Shown: piece by piece, positions 1-12,584 of the stretch
Numbering within the stretch: the first letter of the stretch is position 1
Layout of the letters: the number at the start of each line of letters is the position of its first letter
Assembly (NCBI GenBank): GCA_963691815.1
Contig: OY829653.1
Location: 4,764,301-4,828,300, forward strand
Source of the DNA: Echiichthys vipera
Taxonomy: Eukaryota > Chordata > Actinopteri > Perciformes > Trachinidae
Reading direction: 5' to 3'
DNA: 64,000 nucleotides
The notes under the pieces: model-generated
The model's input: only the letters and a program-made list of their open reading frames with translations
What the model was told of the DNA's origin: nothing
Database searches by the model: none
Program-made: the position numbers and the translations under genes

Positions 1-79
<79 letters not shown>
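1..79. repeat. (CA)n microsatellite in intron 3
   Basis: Uninterrupted CA dinucleotides from the window edge to position 79, so the true array is longer. It lies about 340 bp downstream of exon 3 in the gene's direction. Confidence 0.98.
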
Positions 80-81
<2 letters not shown>

Positions 82-415
82 GCCACCCAGGAGACTACAT
101 AAGCTTGGTTATATGAGTAAAGGGAAGAGGAAGTGTGTGCAGCTCAGTCAGGTTGTATTGTACTGTTACCTGAGCTTTATTGGAATACAGACTGAATCCC
201 TGCGGAGTGATTGTGCCGTAGCAGGGTCTTAACAACGCAGTAACCAAGGAGGAGGGTATTATCACAACATTACATTCAACTGCATCCCCGTGAAAAGCTG
301 TGAGCGCCTGTCGAGTGCTCGGCTATGAAAAACACACAACTACACATTAACTAGCCCCAGGTCACTCCCCGCTGTGCTCCCCGCCTCCCTTCCGCCATCA
401 TCAGGAGGAGCTTAC
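80..415 (-). other. start of intron 3, no other feature seen
   Basis: Begins with the GTAAGC donor at 415. The remainder is unremarkable single-copy-looking sequence up to the CA array. Confidence 0.8.
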
Positions 416-664
416 TTGGCGCAGGGCGGCACGCCTTCACCCTGAGGTTCACACGACTCCGACTCCTCCAGCGGCGTGCACTCCGCCCCCTCGCCCACGG
501 GGAACTGGACCACCTGTCTGCTCCGTGTGCGATTGCCCAAGGGAGACTCGGGGTCCACGCAGGTTTTGGAGCAGGGGCCCCACTCGGCCCAGCCGGTCAC
601 CTGGCAGTCCTTGGAGAGGACACAGGACTGGATGGTCAGTGGCAGGTCCCTCGGTGTGCACAGG
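416..664 (-). CDS. thsd7a: thsd7a coding exon 3: TSP1 repeat
   Basis: Exon of 249 bp, residues 329-411 plus two bases. The acceptor has a strong pyrimidine tract ending CTTTCCCAG|C (AG at 666-665). Its first base completes the Asn codon AA|C left by exon 2, which confirms the junction. The donor is AA|GTAAGC (GT at 415-414). It encodes LPLTIQSCVLSKDCQV, then a TSP1 repeat with GWAEWGPCSKTC: W354-x-x-W357-x-x-C360 is a C-mannosylation motif. It continues through a sequon at N373-R-T, TRSRQVVQFPVGEGAEC and a closing ESESCEPQGEGVPPCA. The O-fucose consensus is incomplete, because CSKTC is followed by VDP rather than xxG. The match to the human THSD7A segment around FPIGSEKEC and GDGVVPCA is clear. 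The remaining exons lie beyond the left edge. Confidence 0.95.
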
Positions 665-1097
665 CTGGGAAAGGATAAAGAGGAGGGGGGCAGGTGGGAG
701 TGGAGGTTTGGTTTGTGAGATCAATCTGGACAGAATAAGAGGAGCAATAATGCTCCACAAGGAACGATTTTAATGGAAAAAACATGCAGTTTCCTGAACT
801 TAGAACCCAGATAGGACTACAGGAAGAGAGGGGTTGTTTGACCGCAGCGTGTACATGAGATCTTTTTAAAATGTTAATTTAAAAAAGATCTGTTAAACAT
901 GATTCCCATAATAATCATAGAAAAAAAGTACAATAAAACTGCAAATGAAAAGAACCACATACTACATTATTATTATTATTGAATAGAATTATTATTTATA
1001 TTCAATATTCCTATTTTGAATACACATGCCTGTGAAACCACAACTTGACCTTTTAACTTTGTATTTTTGTACAGAATAAACAAACAAGATAAAACAT

Positions 1098-1236
1098 GTT
1101 AATTAGTGAGCTTCAGAGGAGCTGCTGGGCAGATTCTTTTATCTTTGAGCAGAGACAGGCTAGCTGTTTCCCCCTGCTTCAAGTCTTTATGCTAAGCTAT
1201 GCTAAGCTAACCTATTGGCTATAGATTCATATTTCA
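1098..1236 (+). repeat. fish interspersed repeat
   Basis: Contains GTTAATTAGTGAGCTTCAG, then CAGGCTAGCTGTTTCCCCC, and a short internal duplication of GCTAAGCTAT (1191-1209). I recognise this arrangement as a common dispersed repeat in percomorph genomes. I cannot assign a class, and the ends are approximate. Confidence 0.7.
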
Positions 1237-1801
1237 GGGCGCTCCGTACTGTGAACCTGTCCGTCTGAAAAGCTCAACTGGTTCAAACAGGCGCCAAAAG
1301 GAAGCTGAACAACAGATATCTGACACTACAAGTGGTGTGCAAAGCCTCCCTTTAATCCCTCTGCCGTTCACTGATGCCACATGTTGCCATTAGCTACTCT
1401 CATTAGCATGCACACTGCATAATCACTTTCACATTAGGAGTAAAACAGGAGCGGTGTGGCGTGGTGTGTGTATCCTTAAGTATTAAGACAACCAAAACAA
1501 CCCCTGATCAATCACTCACACACATCTTCTGATCATCTAAAAGGCATTTAGATGTAATGAATAACCCGTCGTCTCTTTGGACCCCTTTTCGAATCATTAG
1601 AAATTTGTTCTAACTAAAGCCGACTGCTTTCTCGGTCTGAACGCCTTTCCCCTTGAGGCGTTGCAGCTGACGAGCTATTACTGCTAATTACAGCTCTGCT
1701 TCATTTAGAAACTTCTCATTTAGACTTTGCCACCAAAATCCACCTCCAGCTACTCAGGCTTTGGGTGTAAATGAGGAAATGTAGGCGCAGAGTATGTTTT
1801 T

Positions 1802-1820
1802 TTCTTCTTCTTCTTCTTCT
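1802..1820. repeat. (TTC)n simple repeat
   Basis: Six tandem TTC triplets in intron 2. Confidence 0.9.
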
Positions 1821-3149
1821 TATTTAACTCCTGTGTCTTTGCAGATTACAACACATCTGCAGTCTTTGAAGTAGTATTGGAGCGACACGGCGGAAAATCT
1901 TAGTTTTGTGTTGCTGCCAAACACACTCTGCGTGCCGGCTGATTTTACATAGGAGGAAAACAATGAGGAATTTAAACAGTGAATGCAATGCACCGAGGGT
2001 GATGGCTCTATTTCCTGTCTCAGATGGCATTTCTTGTGTTTTAAAAAGCCCCTAATGCAGCCGATGACCCATTTTCGCTGCAGCCGGATCCTTTGAGCCT
2101 TTCCCCGTTTGCTGCGTGCATGCCCGAGCATTTTTGTGGAGATTTCAAAGTTTCAAAAAGAAGTCATTATTTCTTCATCTCCGTCATTCAGACAGAATGA
2201 GGACACAATCGTTCTCTTTTTTAAATAAGTGAGATGATGTCGTAAAAAATGCTCATTTTTAAGTATGTACACTTTTAAAAGTACACTTTTACAAAACAAT
2301 GGACAAAAAAGAAAAGTAGCTGGAAAGTTTCCATAATTCAACACTGCTACGCTCATTTCTTGAACTGCATTCATTAAAAACAGCACCTAATGAATAAAAT
2401 AATGTAATGGTCTAAAAACACAATTCTATTTGGGTCAAGTGATTAAAGAGGGCTTTTTTTTTTACAACTTTAGAAGCCAGAAAAATATGAGAAACAAAAC
2501 TACAGCACCACGTGGGACCGTCAGCATTAAATGCAATGATGTAATGCGAAACAGTTCAAAAGGTCATGACGCGAGCTTGATTAACAGGACGGAGGCAGAA
2601 GGCTGAGTCACGTGTGGCCTGTTTGGGACAAGTCGAGGACTACGGAGTAAGTAAGTGAAGGCCCGGGACAGATGTTCATCAAACGAAATTGGAAATGAAG
2701 CGAGCAAGATGTTCAGAGAGCGTCTGGCTAGGAGATGATTGGGTTATTGCTTCACTGGGAAGTTTGTACCAGTTTTTCCAAAAGTGGCAAAAACAACTAT
2801 GAATATTTCAGTCCAAGAAATAAACAAGTCAAGGATTAATATTGATGCTCCTAAGGGCATGTGAGTTGTTTTCGCGGTTCCTTTGAAATATTTGATCCCA
2901 GTCACTACTGAGGGGTCTGTGCCAACAAAGCATTAATGAATAGATTTAGTCCATAATTGATCAGATCTTGGCGTACGGTGGCATGTGACGGATATGTCCT
3001 GCTCTACTGACATCGCCACCGATTCGTCTTTGGAGATCAGAGACCCCGTGAAAGCCTCAAGTCCAAGTGTCTGGGGAGCAGCGATGACATTTTAAGTTAG
3101 TCAGTCGAGGAACAAAAAAATCAGATGATAGATCCAAAGAAATCGCTCT

Positions 3150-3250
3150 TTAGAAGAATCGCTGATTAACTAACCGTCGTCTAATTTAGACACCAGATGG
3201 TTATTGAAAAAATCTAAGCGATAAACGTTGAATTAATTGATTATCACTGG
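3150..3250 (+). repeat. AT-rich dispersed repeat (GATTAAT-type)
   Basis: Phrases such as CGCTGATTAACTAACCG and AATTAATTGATTATCACTGG resemble segments near 18.3, 32.4 and 48.2 kb. This is a degenerate family that I believe is common in fish. The assignment is by eye only. Confidence 0.4.
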
Positions 3251-5355
3251 ATGTGTTTTTGTTTAACACAGTCATCAAAAACCTCATCATCAAGGTGATA
3301 TTAACCTATCAATAGGTTAATAGTGACAATAGACAATAGACATGGCGAATGTCATTGCGTCTGCCTCAAGTCCTACTGCAGGTGAAGCTGTTTGGTAACT
3401 GCCAAAAACAGCAGAAGAAGAACCTCACTTGAGCAGTTCAGGCACAGCACTAAGGGCTTAGCTAGCTGCAGTCGAAAGCTATCCACAGTTTAACACAAAC
3501 ACATGGATGACTTCCACGGATGGATTCACAGGCTCTCACTTTCGCCGCTTCACACCCTGCACAGATCACTGCTCTCCCAACCACAACAGTCAGATAGACC
3601 CAAGAACAGCTTGAGACATCTTCTGGCACGACCATGTGTGGAAATAGCTTCAGCTGCTTCTGTCTTGTCTCTCACATGACAACAGGAGGATACCAGCTAA
3701 TTTCAGTCCGATTTCAGTGTCACAACAGCGAGCTGATGTAATTAAATCTAGGAGGAGAATGATTACGGATGTGTCTTGCAGAGATGGATGCATGTAAATC
3801 TTTTCATAATGTGTCTCAAACCAGTGGGAAAATCATTTTAACGACCAGATTCAAAGCACTTTGCCTTTTTTATATTGCTGTCCAATCCTTCCAAGACCAA
3901 TGATGTGATTAATGAGTGATAGCACCAGTTAACCAGTCAGTGCACATATATCTTGTCTGACTTTTGTGTTGTTTTTGTAAACCTTTTATGTTAATGGTGC
4001 CCTCCTTATCAGATGTGGTGTTCTCTGCTGATTGTGGCAGATTCATTTCATGGAAGTCAAATGTTTGATGTGCGTTTTAGGCAGACTTCTGCAGAGAAAT
4101 AAGTGAGACTGAGAGGCATTTGATGTCTCATTTTCAGTCAGAGGGTGTGACTTTGAAGCTCACAGCAATAATAATGTCAGGGCCAGAGGTGAGATCCCAC
4201 ACGGGTTTACCAACGACACTGTAAATGGAGGTACCCATAGTTAGAGCATGTATTTTGGATAATAGAGCCCACTAAAAGCATAATTCAACAACCTATTCAA
4301 GTAAAGATCTTTTACAGGATGGTGTTTAAAATCACTGAGTTGTTTTATCTCTCTTTCATCTCCAGCTGCTTCTTCCAAGCTATTTTCTCACTATGTCTGT
4401 GCAGCTTTACCTTAAGAAATGACAGACTATTAAATCATAAATAATACATTTTCCTTTATCTAACATCTTGCACTGTCTACGCAGAACGTTTAAGTTTTGA
4501 AAACTCTCTAAACATCTCAAAACTTCGGCACATTAAACCATTTTGTGTGTGTGTGATGTGAATTAAACCTGATCCTTTAACATAGAAGTTATAAAAGTAT
4601 CATAAAGAAATCCCATCTTCCTATTACAATTTACTTTAGGAGATTTTCTGTAGCAATTTGACTCCTTTGCTTAGCAAGTAATACATTTTCCATGTGTCAT
4701 TTTGAGTGACAGTGTTCTTATAGTATATCATCACACATTCATTTATTCAAAACCAGAGGACAAAACTCAGCAAATTGCCTCATTTTGAAAAGTAGCAAAC
4801 AAAGCCGAGACTATGATTGATCTTGTGTCGTAAAATGAGTTGCTTTGCCACTTCCACCCACGGAAGTTGACATGAAATTCACTGTGGTAAGTTGCGCTTC
4901 ATTGCTCCGACAGCACAGCGGTGACACACTCAGCTGATAAACCACCTCCGCTACCTGCCGCCTCCTGACAGGAAGAATAAAAACTTTCAGGGGGACAAAT
5001 TTGACACTATGTTCGAAAGTCACACCTAAAAACTTTCGTTCACGATGATGCAATATGGTACAAAACACTGGACCTCCATCTGACACACAGGAGCCACCCG
5101 TTGGGCCCAATATGAGAAGCAGTTCACTCGCTGATAAAATAAATAGATGGATAGAAATACTGACAATCACTGCTGCGTGTAATATGGTATGAATTTGCAT
5201 AATTTTAAAATAAGGCTGAAAAAATGTTTATAATTGAGCTAAAATTCTCTTTCACTGTCGCCTAAACAACAACATTGAAGGGGTATATGAAACATGCTGA
5301 GGGTTAAAAAAGATCAACTTTACTGTCACATTAACATAAAAATGTTGTCACTCAC

Positions 5356-6190
5356 TTGCGTCCCACAGTGCTTCCATTCCTGTGTATGCAGGTCACATCC
5401 CGAGTCTGGTAGCCCACCTGGATGTCCCAGAACGGACTCTCTTGCCGGTTAAGGCGATTCCTGGTTCGTTTCTTCTGGATAAGCTCCCTGGTCTCTGGAT
5501 CTTTGACTCCGGTTCTCTCCCTGAGCCCCTGGCCTTTACCTTTCCTGCGCTTGACTTGGCGTGCTGTCCGAGTCTGTGGGAGGGCGCAAGGGCTCCACGG
5601 TCCAACCCTCAAACTATACATGCCCTCTGGACCTGTGCAACGCCCCGGTTTACAAGACTGGAACTCAGTTAGGTTGGGACAAAACGCACCTCCGAAAAGC
5701 GGGGGAACCAGGACACTACGGACCCTGTTCCTGAGGCCTGTTCCACACGTTTTGGAGCAAGACGTCCAAGGCGAATACTCGGAAACCACACAATCCTGAG
5801 GGCAAGGGATCAAACATGCCTGCTCCAGGCGAGGCTTGGGCTCAAAGTACTCACAGATGGCATCCTCTGCTGGAGACCCGTCTGATTTGAGTATGCAGCC
5901 CACCTCCCGGGTCTGAATGCCCTCTTCGCCCCCACTGCATGTGAATGGCCGTGAGGCCCATAAGGTCCTTGCTGAAACTGGCACGCACACATTCCAGGCA
6001 CCCAGTTTCCAGTCATAAAGGTCCTTATGCCAGTCACACACACGGAAACAGTTTCTCTGGTTGGAAGGACGCTGGCCCTGGTCACAGTTGGTGTGAAGCG
6101 TCGTCCAGCCTTCCACATGGGCACACCAGACTGCCCGGCTTTGGCTGCCACCTGGGCCACAGTCGCTGCCCATGCATCTTCCCCATGGAC
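5356..6190 (-). CDS. thsd7a: thsd7a coding exon 2: first TSP1 repeats and basic linker
   Basis: Large exon, residues 51-328 plus two bases of codon 329. The acceptor is TTTGTTTCCCAG|GT and the donor AA|GTGAGT. TSP1-like repeat 1 has PWGRCMGSDCGPGG (52-65), then VWC and GWTTLHTNC (78-86). A cysteine-rich segment follows with CFRVCDWHKDLYDW (98-111) and ACLIPCPQDC (175-184). The second TSP1 repeat has SPWTSCSKTCGTG (190-202), with a WxxC motif and the CSxTCxxG O-fucosylation consensus, then PPLFGG and CPNLTEFQSC. Sequons are N223-L-T and N322-G-S. Residues 261-297 form the Lys/Arg-rich linker, including GVKDPETRELIQKKR, which to my memory matches THSD7A more closely than THSD7B. FWDIQVGYQTRDVTC starts the next repeat. 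There are no internal stops, and both split codons fit the neighbouring exons. Confidence 0.97.
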
Positions 6191-7613
6191 CTGGGAAACA
6201 AATGAACAAATCAAATAATCACATTAAAATATGAAACACACGAAACAATAAACCTTCTAGCTTCAGAGGCGACTCCAAGAAGGACGGTCTGGTGGACGGT
6301 AAGAAACCTAAAGAGTGAATCGCAACACAATCGAGGTACTGTGCAGAGAAAGTGTAAAAATATTAGATCTTATTTTAGTTCTACTTTACAGTTGGAAATT
6401 GGAAAAATGACGAATGGATCAAGGAGTGCTGTCTCTTTGGTTATGCATCATTTAAAAATAAAACAAGATGCCACTGCACACAGAGAAATGATTTGAATTA
6501 ACACACACCCTGTTGTTACATCAGAGACACACAATGATGCCATTTGGAATCGCCTTTAAAACAAAAATCCACATTATGCAAACAAAAAACAACCAACACT
6601 TCAAACTTCCGATGCTAAAGACACTGAGACAGTTTACCTGCTTGCTTGTCAACTGAGGAAAAGCAGACAGTAAATTCACAGACTCCTCTAATGTAAAGTA
6701 GAATTTGTTGAGAAGCTGTTGGCAGCCCACAGCAGAGCGTGTGTGAGTGCAGAGAATATGACATATTCAATAAAAAATAATATATCACTTTGTTTTGCAC
6801 TACAATTGGGTCAACTCTTGGTGCCTGGTAGAAACAGAGTGCTACAGGGTGGGGAGGGGCGATCGGACAATGTAAATACAACAGTGCAGATCATGGGTGA
6901 TCAAACTAGAGTGTCTGAAAGTCAATTTGAAAAGGTCCATGAGTAATATGTGGCATTAATCAAACTGTATTGGCAACCGGCAAGAATTGCCACAAACATC
7001 AATACAACTTTGTACGTACACAAGTCTCTGGCAAAGTCTCCCTTTACCCTCTTTGACTAATTACTGTAGAGATCCAGCCAACAGTGGTAGAACAGGACTG
7101 GGGTAGTGTAGAGGTAGTCATACACATATACATCATCACACACGACAATTACATTTGATTGAATCAGAAAGAACAGGGCTTTCTGACGGTAGCCTTAAAG
7201 GATAAGATTAGTGATATTCTACGTTCTTTTTGCAGTCAACAAAATCTGTGAAAAGAACAAAACCAACAACGAATTGTTCCAACTATTATATTGTGTGTGT
7301 ATCCAATGCCTAATGTAGCTGCATTGTTGTTCAATATTAAATTAAAGCACATCAGTGCCACACTGTTGCACTGGGTGACATGTTCCATCACCCCGATGAA
7401 CATGAACATCGTAATTTATTGTTAATAAATCCCACAAATACCGAGCTGCTGCTGTAAACTTGTATGACTTCTCCAAATGTGTATTAATCTGCTGCTGAAA
7501 TTAGTCCCCAATAAAAACACAATTACTTCTATTTGAATAATACTCAGCTTTTTAATGAAATTAGAGGGCAGTTTTAAACGTTGAAGCTAATTTGTTGTAA
7601 GAGAATTGGGCTT
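6191..7613. other. 3' end of intron 1, nothing recognisable
   Basis: Only the splice acceptor at 6191 is identifiable. No repeat, RNA gene or coding signal was recognised. Confidence 0.6.
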
Positions 7614-7786
7614 CTAATGACGTCAGAAAGTATATAAGAAGGACTCAAATGTTGTTGGACTTCATCCATTAATCCATCCATCTTCGACCTCCTGTCCCTA
7701 TCGGGGTCACATGGGGGCTGGAGCTGATCCCAGCTGACATCGGGCGTAAGGCGGGGTACACCCTGGACAGGACGCCAGTCTATCAC
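7614..7786 (-). mobile_element. SINE tail fragment with candidate 10-bp TSD
   Basis: Positions 7665-7780 carry the CTGGAGCTGATCCCAGCTG and GGACAGGACGCCAGTC core shared with copies at 40.35 and 42.2 kb. The segment is flanked by direct repeats AATTGGGCTT at 7604-7613 and 7787-7796, a plausible target-site duplication. The tRNA-like head found in the 42.2-kb copy is missing. Confidence 0.65.
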
Positions 7787-7924
7787 AATTGGGCTTTTCA
7801 ATGGATTTGAAATGGATTGAATATTAAACAATAAAATCGGCACTATCCCTCAAGAGCAACAGTGTTTTTTGATACTGGTTGCTTGTTTATAGCATCATTT
7901 ATTGCTATTTCAGCCACAGCCCTA

Positions 7925-8449
7925 TGAGCCTGGAAACCAGACAAATCTGACAAACTCATGTTTCATTTGTACTGGCAGATAGGTCTGGCCCCTCTCCCAT
8001 TCAGACAGATTTCCAACCATCCTGACCCTGTGCTGACCAATCACAACCGTTTATCACGTGTGCGAGTTTAAGGTGATGACTGACAGTGTCACTGTCTGTG
8101 GGTCAGTTTTTTAGACCCACCAAACTCAGATCAAAGCATTGATCAAATATGACTCGATATTTTGTTACTATTTCTTGCATAAAATGTTTTCATAAATGCA
8201 TCTCACTGTTGACGGACAAAGCGATAGTTTGAAAAGGGTTCCTGGCCACCATTGTTTTTGACTGAGAAACCACTGCTGCTTCATTGTTGTGGTTAATTGT
8301 AGGTCAGGTTTGGTTGCTGTGTTTGGTTGTTGGTATATCTAATTGACATTGACACACTTTGCTCTACACCGTTGATAACGCCACTTGGAAATCAAAAATG
8401 ACCGAGAAGGCCAAAACCATTTGCAATTAGTCTGGTGGTGCTAGGCTAA
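7925..8449 (+). mobile_element. non-autonomous DNA transposon copy with imperfect TIRs
   Basis: The left end reads GAGCCTGGAAACCAGAC and the reverse complement of the right end reads TTAGCCTAGCACCACCAGAC, an imperfect inverted pair about 525 bp apart. The left half is shared with 45896-46125 (CAGACAAATC, CTCATGTTTCATTTGT, ACCAATCACAA). The right end is shared, in reverse, with 31391-31530. No transposase is visible. It is MITE-like; the superfamily was not determined. Confidence 0.6.
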
Positions 8450-10979
8450 TCAACCCCCATTGTGTTTATTTATTACCCCTTCAGGTAAAAACCAGTCTGG
8501 TATGAAAAATATTCAAAAACATATACTCTCTGCTCACTTGGCTAAAAGACTTTGCTAGGTGATATACAGTACATATATTACTTCACACAGAAAGAAAGAA
8601 GAGCTTACACACACTAAGATCTGCACACACTATTTAATCACATTTAAGCTTGTGCAGAGTCAAGTAGAGAGTGGAGTGCCCAATTTAGTATTTCTCCATG
8701 AAGGAATCTAGGTTGACACCGTGAAAACTGTCTTAACCCAGTGATCTCAACTCAGCTGGTACTCCCCAAAAAATATTCTGTAAAGCAGGGCGCCTGTGCT
8801 CTCACTGCGTTATCCAAAGGCTATTGATAGGAGCAGGGAGAAGCAATGAAACTAATTGGGCAGCTTCTGTTTTCACCTCACATTAACCTCTTAAGTAATT
8901 GATTATATTAGTATGTGGCCTGGGGCTGATTGGACCTTTGTGACAGACAGTGTGAGGGCAGCTCATGTTGACCCACTTCCACAGAGAGTTAAAAATCATG
9001 TCTGGCAGAAAATCAGGGGCTGATTTCCGACAATGATTGCCTCTGATGAGGCCGCTCGTTGCCTTTTCTCTGATCTCAGCTGCTGATACAGCTGACAGGC
9101 TCTTTCTTCAGTTCAGTCAACATGACGGTGCATTCACAGGAGCCACGAAGCATATTCTAAATAGTTGTTTATTCCTCATTGTATTAACACACTGGATCAA
9201 TGTCCGATCATCAAGTTATTTCTAAGTTTGCTGGGCCTCTATAGCTCCAGATCACATCATGTTAATACTTTTTAGACACTCTGGTATTAAGAACAAGCCT
9301 CAGAAGGTAAAATACATTAGTATTCTTCAGACGAGTCATCTCTGGTGTTTGTCTGAGTCCATAAAATCTATTTGACGTTTTTTAAAATCCAATAATAAAG
9401 AAGGCGACCTGGAAGTTCTGCCTTCACAATACAAACTGATAAAGACAGTGAATGTTATCTTTAGAGCTGATATAGAGTTTAGAGGCAGAGAAAGAAAATG
9501 CAGTGGAGAAAACGCTGATCCAAAATCTAAAATGCAGCAGAACCGACGGGTTCTCAGGTACCAAAATAAAACACCTCTCACCCAAATCTGATCCATCCCA
9601 GATGAGACTATTCTGGGGCCCAGCCCTCACACTCTACACTTGAATAAAGATCACAAAGCTCAGCCGTATTCGACCTGCCTGGTCTAAGAATGTACAAGTC
9701 TGGTTTGTTCTGTGTCTTATTCTGTTTCTAAAATTTAATATGATATGTTTTGTTTTGTCAGATCTTTGCAGCTGTTTCCACGTTTTGCCACGCATTGAAA
9801 CTTGTTCTTTCTTCTCCAAATGTAAATAAATGCGTAGCCCTGGTAGCCTGCAGCTAACTTTTCAATATTGCATGCAGTCTGACAGCATCGTTTCACATCC
9901 TGAAAACAGAGAAACTATTTCAACTCCATTTATCACATCTTCAGCAGAAGATATTCACCGAATTATCAATTACTGTCACTCGACTGTACGTCAGGTCTCT
10001 TGAACAAATTCTTGAATAATCTCTGACATGGAAAGTTAAGCAACTGTTACAGGATAACACCATCATTTAAACCTGACTTGATTTTGACGATCCACTCTAC
10101 TGTTTGCATCATGTTATTCTGTATAATCAAATCTAAAAAGACAAATGAACACACATTTGAGTATCCAAATTTCAATCTGAGTGAAAAAAGACATTTGCAA
10201 GCATGTGCACATTCTCGTGGAAGCTTGCATTGACTGCATGCATAAAGCTCATACCTGTGCAATCTAAATGTAAATGTATTTTTATCATTCAGCAACAAAA
10301 ATATCCCTTCGGTGTCTGTTCATTATTTTAGCAGATAGTAAATGAATTTTTACTGTTTCCTCTGACCATCAGTTCGTTTTGCATCAATGCAAAGGTGAGC
10401 GCGCTGAGTAAACACGACTTGGCCAAATAAACGGTTGCTAGAGAAACCAATAAAACAAAAAATAGCACACTAATGTAATCTTTCACAAAATATGTCATTC
10501 CTTTGTAAGTGGCGACATGTCCACAATGTACTCTGTGGTATGCTTCATTTACCTTTTTATCTAAACATGTAGGTCAAATTAAAAGCAAGCCAGACTTGAT
10601 TTCCTAGTCTTTAAAACACACTGCATCATCCATGTGATACTGTGGGTAATAGGGCTGTACGATATAGCCCAAAACTTGTACCACGATATAAATAAGGCAA
10701 AGGCTATTTACACCCAGGCACCAATATCAATGTATACTATTTTCACCCAGGTGTTGGTAGCCAACAATGCTTTTTTCTCGATAATGATATATATCACAAT
10801 ATATCAGGGTTTCTGGTAGTTCATAAAATGAAAAGTCCACATGGTAAAACCTATTTTTGTTGGGCAAAGGCTATTTACACCCAGGTACAAGTTCAATCAG
10901 GAAGAGCACCTTTCTAATTCAGTGGTTGAATCTCAGTCTCCACACACAGACTCACAGACTTTGAGGCGAGTTAAGTCCC
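8450..10979. other. intron 1, mostly unassigned
   Basis: Contains an ACGATATA-rich repeat-like patch (10650-10815) and a 23-bp direct repeat including AAGGCTATTTACACCCAGG at about 10696 and 10863. Otherwise nothing recognisable. Confidence 0.5.
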
Positions 10980-10984
10980 GGAGT

Positions 10985-11710
10985 GCTTAGGGCTGTCTGA
11001 CGGTCGAACCTTCAAGTGCTTGAGTGCTCTCTAGTAGAAATTTGGAGCCCTTTATGAACACTTTCCGTAAGTCTGCATATATGCAGACTTTGCCTGAGGG
11101 AATTACCCACAATTCATAGCGGTGATATTAAACACAGGGTAACTCGGGAAAGGTTGAAAAAAGGCACTTGGTTGGTTCAATCTGGAATGTCAAAGTTACA
11201 CAGAAACATTGACATAAAGGATTTAAGATGGTTCAAAACTAACATGAATGTTTAATTCATCAACAGTTTCTTTTCATTTTGCTTAGTGATGCTGTTTTAA
11301 CAAAAGTGAGTACACTGATCATTTGATTTGTCCGCTCTGCAAAGAGCCTAAGATGTTCAAATCTTCCCAAATCCACAATTGTACACCGAACGTTTTGGTG
11401 TCATCAATGTAAAGTGATATATTCGCAAAGTGCTGTCCAGTTCCTGTTTAACATTTTGAGCCCTTCATAATTGGTAAAAGGACATCTAGCTTCTTTCTAG
11501 TCTTTCACACACATCCTCAGGCGCACATTCACTCACTGAATGAACAGCCTTTTTTCTTCAGTTTGGGGTTGCCCAAGGACACTTCGACATACAGACTGGA
11601 GGAGCCTGGAGGAGCCGGGGCTCGAACCACTGATCTTCCTGCTCCTTCCATCTCTTGAGCCACATCCACATCCTTTGCAGCCTCTAGCACTCAAGCACTT
11701 TCCCGGTGAC
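10985..11710 (+). mobile_element. inverted-terminal element with internal palindrome
   Basis: A 15-bp perfect inverted pair, AAGTGCTTGAGTGCT at 11014-11028 and its complement at 11686-11700, brackets about 690 bp. Inside is a perfect 22-bp palindrome at 11069-11090 centred on GCATATATGC. A tRNA-like SINE segment at 11525-11664 sits in the right part. Probably a non-autonomous DNA element; the ends beyond the inverted pair are uncertain. Confidence 0.5.
11525..11664 (-). mobile_element. tRNA-derived SINE-like copy
   Basis: Read on the minus strand, TGGCTCAAGAGATGG resembles a pol III A box and GGTTCGAGCCC a B box at tRNA-like spacing. They are followed by CTCCAGTCTGTATGTCGAAG and a TTGGGCAACCCC-type body. 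A second, degraded copy lies near 44222-44408. Confidence 0.6.
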
Positions 11711-12584
11711 GTCAGTGAAGTCTGTGAGGGTTCAGGATTGAGATTGAGATTGAGATCGGGCCATTCATTCACAATTCTATGTCTCACTCCTCTCGCTTCT
11801 TGTTAATCAGCTGGTCATGGGCGTTCACTCTTTAAGTTAAACCAGACAGATCTTGCCACAAAACTAACTAAAAGTTGTCAAACGTTTTAAATAAAATGTG
11901 CTCCTACAATGCAAATGTATGGTTCAAGCTCATGAAAAAAGATAAGAGGATAGTGGCCAGTGCATGAGATAAAGGGGGGAGCCAGGTCACCTGCTCTGAC
12001 TGAGGAGGAAAATGTGCTGACTTAATGGTGAATTCAAGATTGTATAGAGGTGCTAAATAAATGTGCTGACAAGTACGGTATACTTTAAAGTCCCCCTCTT
12101 CTAAAAGAAACAGTTTTACTTCTGTGTCTGTCCTCTAAAATGTCTGACACTCAGTGTAGTGACTTGTATCCGAGCAAGGTGTTTTCACATTCCTCACTTC
12201 ACTGATGTATAAACTAATCACAGTCTGATATATGAAAGTCTACTAGACAGGGGAATGACTTCAACACAACACCGGCAAAGAAACGTGAAACCTCCGCTGC
12301 AGAGTGGACTGTCAGTCAACATGCACACAGTGACCGTGAACCTGACAAGATGGAGGCTCTGAAGGAACAGGCTCACCTGCAGTTACACCTTCATCTGCCA
12401 AAGAGGCTGCACGAAACAAGGTCTCTCAAATCTGACACATTATGACTTTTAACAAAACAGTCATCATTTCTAAGTAGGTTTAAATACTTTTACACGTATC
12501 TGGAGTAGGACTTTAAGCTAATTAATCGTTAATGCATCATGAGAGCTGGGTCTGTCTGACGTTCCTGTCTGTTATAGTGAAGGT

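Larger units (their letters stand above)
665..5355 (-). other. thsd7a intron 2 (4,691 bp)
   Basis: Bounded by GTGAGT at 5355 and CCTTTCCCAG at 665, phase 2. Contents I can name are a fish interspersed repeat at about 1098-1236, a (TTC)n run at 1802-1820 and an AT-rich dispersed repeat near 3150-3250. No additional exon is visible: open frames here are short and have no recognisable domain. Confidence 0.9.

Noticed and set aside
4811..5200. Open frame of 129 codons on the minus strand in intron 2
   Set aside because: It does not continue the TSP1 pattern, and exons 2 and 3 already join in phase without it.
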